Below are positions 9,175-19,885 of a stretch of 64,000 nt of DNA, in pieces. The stretch covers positions 1 through 64,000 of the forward strand of contig NZ_JOGB01000041.1 of the NCBI RefSeq assembly GCF_000719335.1, read 5' to 3'. Position numbers and translations under genes: made by a program. The first letter of the stretch is position 1, and each line of letters begins with the position of its first letter. The notes under the pieces are model-generated. The model worked only from the letters and a program-made list of their open reading frames with translations, ran no database searches and had not been told where the DNA came from. Source of the DNA: Streptomyces sp. NRRL S-87 (GTDB lineage: Bacteria; Actinomycetota; Actinomycetes; Streptomycetales; Streptomycetaceae).

Positions 9175-10278
9175 CTACTCCAGCTCGTCGGAGTCGTCCC
9201 GCCCGGCGCCGGCCGCGGCGGCCGCGGCGAGCTCGGGCACGTACCGCAGGACCCCCCACATGCTCTCCGGCCCCGCCTCCTGCGGGGCGGGCTCCCGGCA
9301 GGCCTCCAGAGCACGTGCGACGGCCTCTCCGTCCGTACCCGAGCCGATCAGGACGAGCCGGGTGACCCGGGGCTCGTCACGGCCCCAGGGATGCCGGGCG
9401 AACCGCAGGTAGCGCCCCACGGCGTGGATCTCGTACTTCTCCCGGTGCCCGGGTACGCCGAAGTAGACGAAGCCCTTGATGCGGTACAGCCCCGCCGGCC
9501 TGCCGTCGAGGAAGTCCATGAAGCGGCGCGGGCTGAGGGCCTGCTCCGAGACGAAGCCGACGCTGTCGTAGGCGGCGTGCAGGTGTCCCCCGTGCGCCCC
9601 GCCGCACGCGTCATGGTGCTCGGCCGCCTCGGCGAGCAGGTCCTCGAACGAGAGCTGGCCGCACGTCTCGCTCCACTCCACGCGGTCGAAGAGCAGCTCC
9701 GGATCGATCCGCCCGTGATCGGCCGCCACCACCGGCACCCCCGGGCACAGCCCGGCCAGCACGGCCTCGACGCGCGCCAGTTCCGCCTCCCCGACCCGGT
9801 CGGCCTTGTTGAGCACCACGAGGTCGGCCACGGCCAGGTGCCGGTCGGTCTCCGGGTGCCGGGCGCGGGTGGCGTCGAACTCGGCCGCGTCGACGACCTC
9901 GACCGTGCCGCCGTACCGGACCGCCGGGTTCTCGCTGGCCAGCAGCATGCGGACCAGCTCCTGCGGCTCCGCCAGCCCGCTCGCCTCGATCACGATGACG
10001 TCGATGCCGTGCTCGGGCCGGGACAGCTTCTCCAGGTACGCGTCGAGCTCGCTGCCGTCCACCGCACAGCACAGGCAGCCCCCGCCGAGGGAGACCATCG
10101 AGTCCCCCACCTGCCCGGCCACCGACATGCTGTCGATCTCGATCGAGCCGAAGTCGTTGACCACGACCGCGATCCTGGTGCCGCGGCTGCTCCGGAGCAG
10201 GTGGTTGAGGAGGGTGGTCTTACCGGACCCGAGGAAGCCGGTGAGGAGGACGACGGGAATGGGCTGGCTGCTGCTCAC
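9175..10278 (-). CDS. CobW/COG0523 family metal-chaperone GTPase
   Basis: 367 aa. The Walker A motif is GFLGSGKTTLLN at residues 14-25, the family CxCC metal motif appears as GGCLCC at about residue 68, NKAD is the G4 motif, and the CobW C-terminal domain closes the protein. These GTPases deliver Zn, Co or Ni to client enzymes; the metal cannot be assigned from sequence. No Zur-like palindrome is visible upstream. The start is GTG at 10278. No Shine-Dalgarno is seen, but TACCAT lies at 10287-10292, 8 nt before the start, so the mRNA may be leaderless. A His-rich stretch around residues 225-235 (HHDACGGAHGGH) could hold metal. Confidence 0.9.
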   Translation of the reverse strand: MSSSQPIPVVLLTGFLGSGKTTLLNHLLRSSRGTRIAVVVNDFGSIEIDSMSVAGQVGDSMVSLGGGCLCCAVDGSELDAYLEKLSRPEHGIDVIVIEASGLAEPQELVRMLLASENPAVRYGGTVEVVDAAEFDATRARHPETDRHLAVADLVVLNKADRVGEAELARVEAVLAGLCPGVPVVAADHGRIDPELLFDRVEWSETCGQLSFEDLLAEAAEHHDACGGAHGGHLHAAYDSVGFVSEQALSPRRFMDFLDGRPAGLYRIKGFVYFGVPGHREKYEIHAVGRYLRFARHPWGRDEPRVTRLVLIGSGTDGEAVARALEACREPAPQEAGPESMWGVLRYVPELAAAAAAGAGRDDSDELE

Positions 10279-10374
10279 GCCGACCGATGGTAGTCAGCCC
10301 GCACCCCACCGTCCCGTCCCGGTGCCCGGCCCGGGCACGACTGGCGAAGGTCTCGAAGCCCCGCCGGCCGTCCC

Positions 10375-10392
10375 GTGGGGTGTGGGCCCCAC
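10375..10392 (-). terminator. Hairpin downstream of the citrate synthase gene
   Basis: GTGGGG-TGTGGG-CCCCAC starts about 20 nt beyond the stop of the citrate synthase gene. A second hairpin, GTGCCCG-GCC-CGGGCAC, follows at 10322-10338. Together they probably end the transcript before the CobW promoter. Confidence 0.45.
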
Positions 10393-10412
10393 CAAGCCAA
10401 CACCCACCCCCC

Positions 10413-11579
10413 TCACCCCATCACCGGCACCACCTGCGGCGGAGTGGGCCCCGAGTACCGCGCCGCCGGCCGGATGATCTTCGAGTCCGCGGCCTGCTCC
10501 AGCACGTTCGCGCTCCACCCGACCACCCGAGCCACGCAGAACGTCGGCGTGAACATCTCCCGCGGCAGCCCGCACAGCTCCATGACCACGCCCGCGTAGA
10601 ACTCCACGTTCGTGTGCAGCTCCCGCCCCGGCTTGAGTTCCGCCAGGATCGCCTCCACCCGCGCCTCCACCTCCACGGCGAAGTCGACGAGCGGTCCCCC
10701 GAACTCCCGGGCGATCCCCCGCAGCATCCGCGAGCGCGGGTCCTCCGTGCGGTAGACGGGATGGCCGAAGCCCATGATCCGGTCCCCCGCGAGCACGCGC
10801 TCCCGGATCCAGCCGTCGATGCGGTCGGTGCTCCCGATGGCGTCGAGCGTGTCCAGCGCACGGCTGGGCGCACCGCCGTGCAGCGGCCCGGAGAGCGCGC
10901 CGATCGCCCCGGTCAGGCAGGCGACGACGTCCGCGCCGGTGGAGGCGATGACCCGGCCGGTGAAGGTGGAGGCGTTGAAGCCGTGGTCGATGGTCGAGAT
11001 CAGGTACCGCTCGACCGCCCGCACCTCGGCCGGCCCGGCCTCCTGCCCGGTCAACATGTACAGGTAGTTCGCCGCGTAGGGCAGGTCGTCGCGCGGCTCG
11101 ACCGGTTCGAGGCCCTGCCCGAGCCGGTGCAGCGCCGTGAGCAGGGTGGGTACGGCGGCACACGCGGCCAGCGCGTCGGCCGCCCGGCGCTCGGGCCCGA
11201 GGTCGTACACGGGCCGGAAGCCGGCCGCCGCGCCCAGCAGCGACAGGGCGGTGCGCAGCCCGGCGAGCGGGCCGGAGAGCGCGGTGGCCCGGGCCAGGGC
11301 GGGCAGGGCGTCGCGGACCTCTGCGGGCAGGTGCCGGAGCGGGGCGATCTCTGCGGCGAACGCGGCGCTGCGCTCCCGGTCCGGGAGTGCGCCGCGGAAC
11401 ATCAGGTACCAGACGTCCTCGAACGAGCGCCGTTCGGCGAGCTCGACGGCGGAGTACTGGCGGTAGTGGTAGAAGCCCTCGCGGCCCCGGACGTCACCCA
11501 GGGCGGTGTCGGTCACGACGACGCCGGCGAGTCCGCGGGGCACCTCGACGCTCGTGGTGGTGGTTGCGGTGTTGTCCAT
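10413..11579 (-). CDS. Citrate synthase, stand-alone form
   Basis: 388 aa. Type II-like citrate synthase fold: substrate histidines in GPLHGGA and GFGHPVYR. The position of the catalytic aspartate reads NVEFYAG, that is Glu where E. coli GltA has Asp in NVDFYSG. The reaction would be oxaloacetate plus acetyl-CoA (or propionyl-CoA) to citrate (or methylcitrate). It is divergent from a second, HTH-fused citrate synthase across a 79-nt gap with palindromes. I placed the start at ATG 11579 (MDNTATT); in-frame ATGs at 11594 and 11606 are alternatives, and no site has a strong Shine-Dalgarno. The Glu substitution may be normal for this subfamily. Confidence 0.9.
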   Translation of the reverse strand: MDNTATTTTSVEVPRGLAGVVVTDTALGDVRGREGFYHYRQYSAVELAERRSFEDVWYLMFRGALPDRERSAAFAAEIAPLRHLPAEVRDALPALARATALSGPLAGLRTALSLLGAAAGFRPVYDLGPERRAADALAACAAVPTLLTALHRLGQGLEPVEPRDDLPYAANYLYMLTGQEAGPAEVRAVERYLISTIDHGFNASTFTGRVIASTGADVVACLTGAIGALSGPLHGGAPSRALDTLDAIGSTDRIDGWIRERVLAGDRIMGFGHPVYRTEDPRSRMLRGIAREFGGPLVDFAVEVEARVEAILAELKPGRELHTNVEFYAGVVMELCGLPREMFTPTFCVARVVGWSANVLEQAADSKIIRPAARYSGPTPPQVVPVMG

Positions 11580-11596
11580 GACTCGACCATCCATGC

Positions 11597-11652
11597 TTGA
11601 CTGCATGCATGTCAATGTTGATTGAATCAATATATACAGAGGTCGGTAGGGT
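11597..11652. promoter_or_regulatory. Divergent citrate synthase promoter region with two palindromes
   Basis: AT-rich for this genome. It contains TTGACTGCATGCATGTCAA (11597-11615, TTGAC-N9-GTCAA with an inner TGCATGCA) and TTGATTGAATCAA (11618-11630, perfect around a central G). A -10 TAGGGT at 11647-11652 ends 6 nt before the ATG of the plus-strand gene, with TTGAAT 19 nt upstream. That mRNA is therefore probably leaderless and the second palindrome overlaps its -35. The helix-turn-helix of the divergent gene product is an obvious candidate to bind here. Confidence 0.6.
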
Positions 11653-11658
11653 GGCTGC

Positions 11659-12897
11659 ATGACCGATCCCGCGGCGGCCCCGGAGGGCCGGCTCACCACC
11701 CGCCAGGCCGCCGAACTGCTCGGCGTGAAGCCCGCGACCGTGTACGCGTACGTCAGCCGCGGCCTGCTGGCCTCCCGCCGCGAACCCACCGGCCGGGGCA
11801 GCACGTTCGACGCCGCCGAGGTCTCCGCGCTGGCCCGGCGCACCCGGCGCGAGGCGGCGACCCCGCCCGGCGAGCTGACCGTACGGACGGGCCTGACGCT
11901 CATCGAGGCGGACCGGTACTGGTTCCGCGGCGTGGACGCGGTCGCCCTGGCCTCGCGACACCGGTACGAGGAGGTGGCCGAGTGGCTGTGGACCGGCCGG
12001 CTCCCGCGCGGGGCGCGGTTCACCGCCCCGCCGGAACTCCTGGCGGCCGCCCGCCGGGCGGTGGCCGCGCTCCCCGAGCACAGCGGGCCCGTGGACCGGC
12101 TGCGGGTGGCCACGGCCGCCGCCGCGGCGGCCGACCCCCTGCGTTTCGACCTGTCTCCGGAGGCGGTGCTGGGCACGGCCCGCTCGCTCATCCCGACGCT
12201 GGTCGAGGCCCTGCCCACAGCCGGGCAGGAGCACCGGGGCGAGGGCCGGCTGGCCTGGCGCCTGTGGACGCGGCTGACCGCGCTACCGCCGACCACCGAC
12301 GCGGTCGGCGCCCTCGACCTCGCGCTCGCCCTGCTGACCGACCACGACCTGGCCGCCTCGACGCTGGCCGTCCGCGTCGCCGCCTCGGCCCACGCCCACC
12401 CGTACGCCTGCGTGTCCGCGGGCCTCGGCGCCCTCGACGGGCCCCTGCACGGCGCGGCCGGCCCGTTGGCCCACCGCATGCTGACGGAGGTCATGGAACG
12501 CGGCGGAGCCGCCCCCGTGGTGGCCGACCACCTGCGCTCGGGGCGCCGCATGCCGGGACTGGGGCACCGGCTCTACGCGGGCGAGGACCCGCGCGCGACC
12601 GCCCTCTTCGCGCGCCTGGCGGACCTCCCGCAGGCGGGGCCGGCGCTGGCCGCGGCCCGCGACGTGGTGGCGGTGACCGCCCGGCAGGGACGCGGACTGC
12701 ACGCCAACGTGGACCTGGCGCTGTCGGTGCTCACGGTGTCCCACGGCATGCCGGTGGAGGCCGGCGAGACCGTCTTCGCGGTGGCCCGCACCGCCGGGTG
12801 GATCGCCCACGTCCTGGAGGAGTACGGCGAACGCCCCCTCCGCATGCGCCCCAGCGGCCAGTACGTGGGCCCCCGCCCACCCCAGCCGCTGCCCTGA
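11659..12897 (+). CDS. Citrate synthase fused to an N-terminal helix-turn-helix
   Basis: 412 aa. Residues 11-60 are a MerR/excisionase-type DNA-binding domain (LTTRQAAELLGVKPATVYAY, then a wing and FDAAEV). The rest is a citrate synthase. All three catalytic positions are present: His in GPLHGAA, His in GLGHRLY, Asp in ANVDLAL. The enzyme part is shorter and more divergent than the neighbouring citrate synthase. The fusion suggests either an autoregulatory enzyme or a regulator that uses the citrate synthase fold to sense oxaloacetate, acetyl-CoA or citrate. No Shine-Dalgarno is seen; a -10 lies 6 nt upstream, so the transcript is probably leaderless. The likely target is the intergenic palindromes. 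HTH-fused citrate synthases occur in other actinobacteria, so the architecture itself is not unique. Confidence 0.88.
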   Translation: MTDPAAAPEGRLTTRQAAELLGVKPATVYAYVSRGLLASRREPTGRGSTFDAAEVSALARRTRREAATPPGELTVRTGLTLIEADRYWFRGVDAVALASRHRYEEVAEWLWTGRLPRGARFTAPPELLAAARRAVAALPEHSGPVDRLRVATAAAAAADPLRFDLSPEAVLGTARSLIPTLVEALPTAGQEHRGEGRLAWRLWTRLTALPPTTDAVGALDLALALLTDHDLAASTLAVRVAASAHAHPYACVSAGLGALDGPLHGAAGPLAHRMLTEVMERGGAAPVVADHLRSGRRMPGLGHRLYAGEDPRATALFARLADLPQAGPALAAARDVVAVTARQGRGLHANVDLALSVLTVSHGMPVEAGETVFAVARTAGWIAHVLEEYGERPLRMRPSGQYVGPRPPQPLP

Positions 12898-12973
12898 CGT
12901 CACCCGCGCCCACCCCGAACCGTGACCGACCAGGCGTACCGGATCCCCCTGAGCCGACCTACCGTGGCACGTC

Positions 12974-14614
12974 ATGAGCACCACACAGCGAACCGGCCCG
13001 GCGGGCAGCACCGCCCCCCGCCGCCGGAGGCCCCGGCCCCGGCTGCCGCGACGCGTCTTCTCCCAGGTGCTCCTGATCCAGCTCGCCGTCGCCACCGGCG
13101 TCACCGTCCTCGCCACCGGCCTGTTCCTCGCCCCGCTCGGCCACCAGCTCGACGACCAGGCCATGCGCCGCGCCCTGGCGATCGCCCAGGGCGCCGCCGC
13201 CGACCCCCGCCTGGCCGCCGACCTGCTGACCACCCCCGCCACCCCCGACGGCCCCGTCCAGGAGACCGCCGAGCGGATCCGCAGGGCCACCGGCGCCGAG
13301 TACGTCGTCGTCCTCGACCGCAACGGGATCCGCCGCTCGCACCCCAGCCGTGCCCGGATCGGCCGACACGTCTCCACCGACCCCGCCGAGGCCCTCGCCG
13401 GCCACGAGGTGATGGAGATCGACGACGGCACCCTCGGCCGCTCCGCCCGGGGCAAGGTCCCGCTGCGCGACGCGCGCGGCGCCATCGTCGGCGCGGTCTC
13501 CGTCGGCATCGCGTACGACAGCGTCCGCGACCGGCTGCTCGGCGCGATCCCGGGCCTGCTCGCGTACGCCGGCGGGGCGCTGGCGGCCGGCGCGCTCGCC
13601 GCGTACCTGATCTCCCGCCGGATCCAGCGCCGCACCCGGGACCTCGGCTTCTCCGACATCGCCGCGCTGCTGGCCGAGCGCGAGGCGATGCTGCACTCCA
13701 TCCGCGAGGGGGTGGTGGCACTGGACGCGGAGGGCCGGATCCGGCTGGTCAACGACGAGGCGCAGCGCCTCCTCGGCCTCACCGACGCGGACACCGAGCG
13801 CCCGCTCGACGAGGTGCTGGGCGCGGGCCGCACCACCGACGTACTGGCCGGCCGCGTCACCGGCACCGACCTGCTCACCGTCCAGGGGTCTCGGGTCCTG
13901 GTCGCCAACCGCATGCCCACGGAGGACGGCGGGGCCGTCGCCACCCTGCGGGACCGCACGGAGCTGGACCGGCTGGGCCGCGAACTCGACTCCACCCGCG
14001 GCCTGATCGACGCCCTGCGCGCGCAGGACCACGAGCACGCCAACCACCTGCACACGCTCCTCGGCCTGCTGGAGCTCGGTCTGCACGACGAGGCGTCGGC
14101 GTTCATCACCGAGGCCGCCGGTGTGCACCGGACCACCGCCGAGCAGATCACCGAGAAGGTCCACGACCCGCTCCTCGCCGCCCTGCTGGTGGGCAAGGCG
14201 GCGGTCGCGGCCGAGCGCGGCGCGGCCCTGACCCTCTCCCCCGCCGCCTCCCTCCCGGACCGCTTGGTGGACCCGGGCGGACTCGTGACCATCGTGGGGA
14301 ACCTGGTGGACAACGCCCTCGACGCGGTCGCCGGCCGGTCCGCGGCCCGGGTCGAGGTGGACCTGCGGGTCCGGGGGCGCGCGGTGGAGGTGGCCGTCCG
14401 CGACACCGGCCCCGGCGTTCCCGCCGACCGGCGCGAGGAGGTCTTCACGGAGGGCTGGTCGACCAAGGAGGCCGCACCGCACGGGGCTCCGCGCGGGCTC
14501 GGGCTGGCGCTCGTACGGCGGCTCGCGCAGCGGCAGGGCGGCACGGCCCGGGTGGCCGGGGCCCCGGACGGCGGCGCGGAGTTCTCGGTCCTGCTCCCGG
14601 AGGCGCTGCGATGA
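12974..14614 (+). CDS. CitA/DcuS-type sensor histidine kinase
   Basis: 546 aa. TM1 at about residues 29-52, a periplasmic sensor of about 120 residues (GAEYVVVLDRNGIRRSHP is typical of the PAS-like citrate/C4-dicarboxylate sensors), TM2 at about 180-203, and a cytoplasmic PAS at about 225-320. The Spo0B-type phosphoacceptor helix is DHEHANHLHTLLGLLELG, with the phospho-His near residue 353. The ATPase has NALDAV, DTGPGVP and GLGLALV. It overlaps the response regulator gene by 4 nt. Its position beside two citrate synthases and an acetate symporter points to a carboxylate ligand. TACCGT at 12960-12965 stands 8 nt before the ATG and no ribosome site is visible, so a leaderless start is possible. 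Confidence 0.92.
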   Translation: MSTTQRTGPAGSTAPRRRRPRPRLPRRVFSQVLLIQLAVATGVTVLATGLFLAPLGHQLDDQAMRRALAIAQGAAADPRLAADLLTTPATPDGPVQETAERIRRATGAEYVVVLDRNGIRRSHPSRARIGRHVSTDPAEALAGHEVMEIDDGTLGRSARGKVPLRDARGAIVGAVSVGIAYDSVRDRLLGAIPGLLAYAGGALAAGALAAYLISRRIQRRTRDLGFSDIAALLAEREAMLHSIREGVVALDAEGRIRLVNDEAQRLLGLTDADTERPLDEVLGAGRTTDVLAGRVTGTDLLTVQGSRVLVANRMPTEDGGAVATLRDRTELDRLGRELDSTRGLIDALRAQDHEHANHLHTLLGLLELGLHDEASAFITEAAGVHRTTAEQITEKVHDPLLAALLVGKAAVAAERGAALTLSPAASLPDRLVDPGGLVTIVGNLVDNALDAVAGRSAARVEVDLRVRGRAVEVAVRDTGPGVPADRREEVFTEGWSTKEAAPHGAPRGLGLALVRRLAQRQGGTARVAGAPDGGAEFSVLLPEALR

Positions 14615-15402
14615 CCGGCCCTGTCCCCGACCCCGACCGCGGGCCCGCACCGGTGCCCTGCTCCCCCACACCGTCCCCTTCCTCCCCCTCCCCCGCCCCC
14701 GACCCCACCCCGGTGGACGTCCTGGTCGTCGACGACGACCCGCGGGTGGCCCGCGTCAACGCCGCGTACGTGGCCAAGGTCCCCGGCTTCCGGGTCGTCG
14801 GGCAGGCACCGACGGCGGCGGCCGCGCTGGAGTTCGTCCGGGCCCACGCCGTGGACCTGGTCCTGCTCGACCACTACCTGCCCGACGAGAACGGCCTCGA
14901 CCTGGTGCGGCGGCTGCGCGAGCGGGGCCACCACACCGACGTGATCATGGTCACGGCGGCCCGGGACCTGGCCACGGTGCAGTCGGCGATGCGGCTGGGG
15001 GCCCTGCAGTACCTGGTGAAGCCGTTCACCTTCGCGGGGCTGCGCTCGAAGCTGGAGGCGTACGCCGGGCTGCGCCGTACGCTCGCGGCGGGCGGCGAGG
15101 CCGAACAGGCCGAGGTGGACCGGATCTTCGGCGCCCTGGCCGCCGCGGCGGCCCCGGTCGACCTGCCCAAGGGGCACTCCCCCGCGACCGTCGAGCTGGT
15201 CCGCCGGGTCCTGATGGCGGACGGCGGGGCCCTGTCGGCGCAGGAGGTCGCTGAGCGCGCCGGACTGAGCCGCCAGACCGCCCAGCGCTACCTGAAGCTG
15301 CTGGAGCGCGGCGGGCGGGTCCGGCTGAGCCTGCGGTACGGCGAGACCGGCCGGCCGGAACACCGCTACGCGTGGGTGCCCGCCGCGACCGGGAGCGGCT
15401 GA
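14611..15402 (+). CDS. CitB/DcuR-type response regulator
   Basis: 263 aa. A Pro/Ser-rich N-terminal extension of about 33 residues precedes the receiver domain: VLVVDDDPRVAR, phospho-Asp in VLLLDHYLPD at about residue 87, and the conserved Lys in YLVKPF. The C-terminal helix-turn-helix (ALSAQEVAERAGLSRQTAQR, about 207-226) is the DcuR/CitB kind rather than OmpR or NarL. The start ATG overlaps the kinase stop (ATGA), so the pair is translationally coupled. Targets are probably the adjoining carboxylate genes; this is inference. Confidence 0.93.
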   Translation: MTGPVPDPDRGPAPVPCSPTPSPSSPSPAPDPTPVDVLVVDDDPRVARVNAAYVAKVPGFRVVGQAPTAAAALEFVRAHAVDLVLLDHYLPDENGLDLVRRLRERGHHTDVIMVTAARDLATVQSAMRLGALQYLVKPFTFAGLRSKLEAYAGLRRTLAAGGEAEQAEVDRIFGALAAAAAPVDLPKGHSPATVELVRRVLMADGGALSAQEVAERAGLSRQTAQRYLKLLERGGRVRLSLRYGETGRPEHRYAWVPAATGSG

Positions 15403-15456
15403 GCCACACCGCCACGGCGCACGCTCAACCAGCCCCACCCCCGCCCCCGCACGGCG

Positions 15457-17037
15457 TCACACGGCCCCCGCCCCCGTCAGCGAGCGGACCTCGGTCTCGG
15501 CGTACGCGTCGTCGTCCGCGCTGTCCGGCGAGGTGACCGTGCCCAGCCAGCCGGCCAGGAAGCCGAGCGGGATCGAGACGATGCCGGGGTTCTGGAGCGG
15601 GAAGTACTGCAGGTCCAGCCAGGGGAAGAGCGAGTCGGGGCTGCCCGACACCACCGGCGAGAGGACCACCAGGACGACGGCCGGAACCAGTCCGCCGTAC
15701 ACCGACCAGACCGCGCCCCGCGTGGTGAACCCGCGCCAGAACAGCGAGTACAGCAGCACCGGGAGGTTGGCGGAGGCGGCGACGGCGAAGGCCAGGCCGA
15801 CCAGGAACGCCACGTTGAGGTCCTGGGCGATCAACCCGAGGCCGATGGCGACCACGCCGATGCCGACGGCCGCGGTCCGGGCCACCGTCACCTCGCTGCG
15901 CTGCTTGGCCCGGCGCCGCTTGAGCGAGGCGTACAGGTCGTGCGCCACGGACGCCGAGGAGGCCAGGGTGATGCCGGCGACCACGGCGAGGATGGTGGCG
16001 AAGGCGACGGCGGCGACGAAGGAGAACAGCAGCGTCCCGCCCATGCCCTCGCCCCCGAGGAACTTGGCGAGCAGCGGTACGGCCGTGTTGCCGGAGGCGT
16101 TGGAGGCCTTGACGCTCTCGGGTCCGACGAGTGCGGCCGCGCCGAAGCCCAGCACGATGGTCATCAGGTAGAAACCGCCGATCAGGGCGATGGCCCAGAC
16201 GACGGAGCGGCGGGCGGCCCGGGCGGTGGGCACGGTGTAGAAGCGGCACAGGATGTGCGGCAGGCCTCCGGTGCCGAGGACGAGTGCGAGGCCGAGGCTG
16301 ATGAAGTCGAGGCGGGCGGTCCAGCCGCTGCCGTACTTCAGGCCGGGGCCGAGGAAGGCGCGGCCGTGCCCGCTGCGGTCGGCCGCGGTGAGCAGGAGCT
16401 CGTTGACGTTGCCGTGGAAGCGGACGAGGACGAGCACGGTGAGCGCGACCGCCCCGCCCATCAGGAGGACGGCCTTGACGATCTGGATCCACGTGGTGGC
16501 GCGCATGCCGCCGAAGGACACGTAGACCACCATCAGGGCCCCGACGCCGATCACGGTCCAGGCGCGGGCGGCGCCGCTGGTGCCGCCGAGCAGCAGGGCG
16601 ACGAGGCTGCCCGCGCCGACCATCTGGGCCACCAGGTAGAGCACGGACACGGCGACGGACGAGGTGCCGGCGGCGATGCGGACGGGGCGTTCGCGCATCC
16701 GGGCGGCGACCACGTCGGCGAGGGTGAACCGGCCGCAGTTGCGGACCAGTTCGGCGACGAGGAACAGCACCACGAGCCAGGCCACGAGGAAGCCGACCGA
16801 GTAGAGCAGGCCGTCGTAGCCGAAGAGGGCGATCAGGCCGGAGATACCGAGGAAGGACGCGGCCGACATGTAGTCGCCCGCGATGGCGAAACCGTTCTCC
16901 AGCGGTGAGAAGAGCCGGCCGCCGGCGTAGAACTCCTCGGCGGAGCCGTGCCGGTTGCGGCTGACCCAGGTGGTGATCGCGAGGGTGGCCGCGACGAAGA
17001 GACTGAAGAGGACGAGGGCGAGGGTCTGGTCGCTCAC
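15457..17037 (-). CDS. actP: Cation/acetate symporter (sodium:solute symporter family)
   Basis: 526 aa with about 13 hydrophobic helices. Family hallmarks include EEFYAGGRLFSPLENGFAIAGDYMSAASFLG near the N-terminus (positions about 25-55), GGLPHILCRFYTVP, and an SSS core. It imports acetate or other short monocarboxylates with Na+. The GTG start overlaps the stop of the upstream DUF485 gene by 4 nt (17034-17037). This DUF485-actP arrangement is widespread (yjcH-actP). Its convergence with the CitA/CitB-type genes makes regulation by them plausible. Confidence 0.93.
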   Translation of the reverse strand: MSDQTLALVLFSLFVAATLAITTWVSRNRHGSAEEFYAGGRLFSPLENGFAIAGDYMSAASFLGISGLIALFGYDGLLYSVGFLVAWLVVLFLVAELVRNCGRFTLADVVAARMRERPVRIAAGTSSVAVSVLYLVAQMVGAGSLVALLLGGTSGAARAWTVIGVGALMVVYVSFGGMRATTWIQIVKAVLLMGGAVALTVLVLVRFHGNVNELLLTAADRSGHGRAFLGPGLKYGSGWTARLDFISLGLALVLGTGGLPHILCRFYTVPTARAARRSVVWAIALIGGFYLMTIVLGFGAAALVGPESVKASNASGNTAVPLLAKFLGGEGMGGTLLFSFVAAVAFATILAVVAGITLASSASVAHDLYASLKRRRAKQRSEVTVARTAAVGIGVVAIGLGLIAQDLNVAFLVGLAFAVAASANLPVLLYSLFWRGFTTRGAVWSVYGGLVPAVVLVVLSPVVSGSPDSLFPWLDLQYFPLQNPGIVSIPLGFLAGWLGTVTSPDSADDDAYAETEVRSLTGAGAV

Positions 17038-17624
17038 CGGCCGGCCCCCTCGGCTCCGCCGCGGGCCTCGCCGTGCCCGTGGTGCGGAGGGTGACCGCCG
17101 TGCTCCGCGGCGCGCGCCGACGGACCGCCGGTGCGGGCCGCGTGCTCGCCGGTGCGGGCCTGCTCGAACACCGTCCATCGCAGGTCGAGCGCCGCACTGT
17201 CCCGGCGCAGCCGGGCGTGCCGGGCGTACGCCCAGGTCAGCAGGAAGGTGGAGAGGAACTGGCCGAGGCCGGCCAGCAGCGCCACGTTCACCGCCCCGAC
17301 CACCGGCCGGGCCATGAGGTCCGGTGCCGCGGTCGCGGCCACGACGTAGGCCACGTACCAGGTGAGGAACCCGGCGGCGCCGGGGACGACGAAGCGGCGG
17401 TAGCGGCCGCGCACCTCCTGGAAGGCCGCGCTGGCCTGGACCTCGCGGTAGATCTCGGCCGCCGAGGCGGGCCGGGCCGGGGTCCCGGCGGGACCGTCGG
17501 CGCCGGGTACGGGGTCGACGCCCGCGCCCGGGTCCTCGGCCTCCCCCCAGCCGGCGGCCAGCGCGTCGTACCAGGGGTCGTCGAGCCGGATCGTTCCGGC
17601 ATCGCGGCGGTCGTGCTTGTCCAC
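17034..17624 (-). CDS. DUF485 membrane protein, partner of the acetate symporter
   Basis: 196 aa. A polar N-terminal region of about 70 residues is followed by the DUF485 core: EVRGRYRRFVVPGAAGFLTW, then two membrane helices (about 85-103 and 115-140). The His/Gly-rich C-terminal tail (GGHPPHHGHGE) looks disordered. Start is GTG at 17624 with AAGGAG about 7 nt upstream. It is translationally coupled to actP. YjcH-type proteins accompany ActP, but their exact role is not settled. Confidence 0.88.
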   Translation of the reverse strand: MDKHDRRDAGTIRLDDPWYDALAAGWGEAEDPGAGVDPVPGADGPAGTPARPASAAEIYREVQASAAFQEVRGRYRRFVVPGAAGFLTWYVAYVVAATAAPDLMARPVVGAVNVALLAGLGQFLSTFLLTWAYARHARLRRDSAALDLRWTVFEQARTGEHAARTGGPSARAAEHGGHPPHHGHGEARGGAEGAGR

Positions 17625-17696
17625 CGAACTCTCCTTGTCCGCGGCGGCCTTGGCCGCGTGCCCACAAGGATGTGCGGAGGGGGTGCTTTCCGGACT

Positions 17697-17751
17697 GGTG
17701 TCCCGGACCTGTTCACCCCATCAGGTGACGGGTGAGCAGGGCCGGGACACC
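17697..17751 (-). terminator. parE terminator, large nested hairpin
   Basis: Arms GGTGTCCCGG (17697-17706) and its complement (17742-17751) are perfect. An inner pairing of TCACCC with GGGGTGA extends the structure. It begins 14 nt beyond the parE stop. Confidence 0.75.
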
Positions 17752-17764
17752 GGTCGGGTCGGCG

Positions 17765-19885
<2,121 letters not shown>

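Noticed and set aside
7059..10278. A classical restriction-modification locus
   Set aside because: The Mrr-like domain has no methyltransferase or specificity gene on either side; neighbours are parC and a CobW GTPase.
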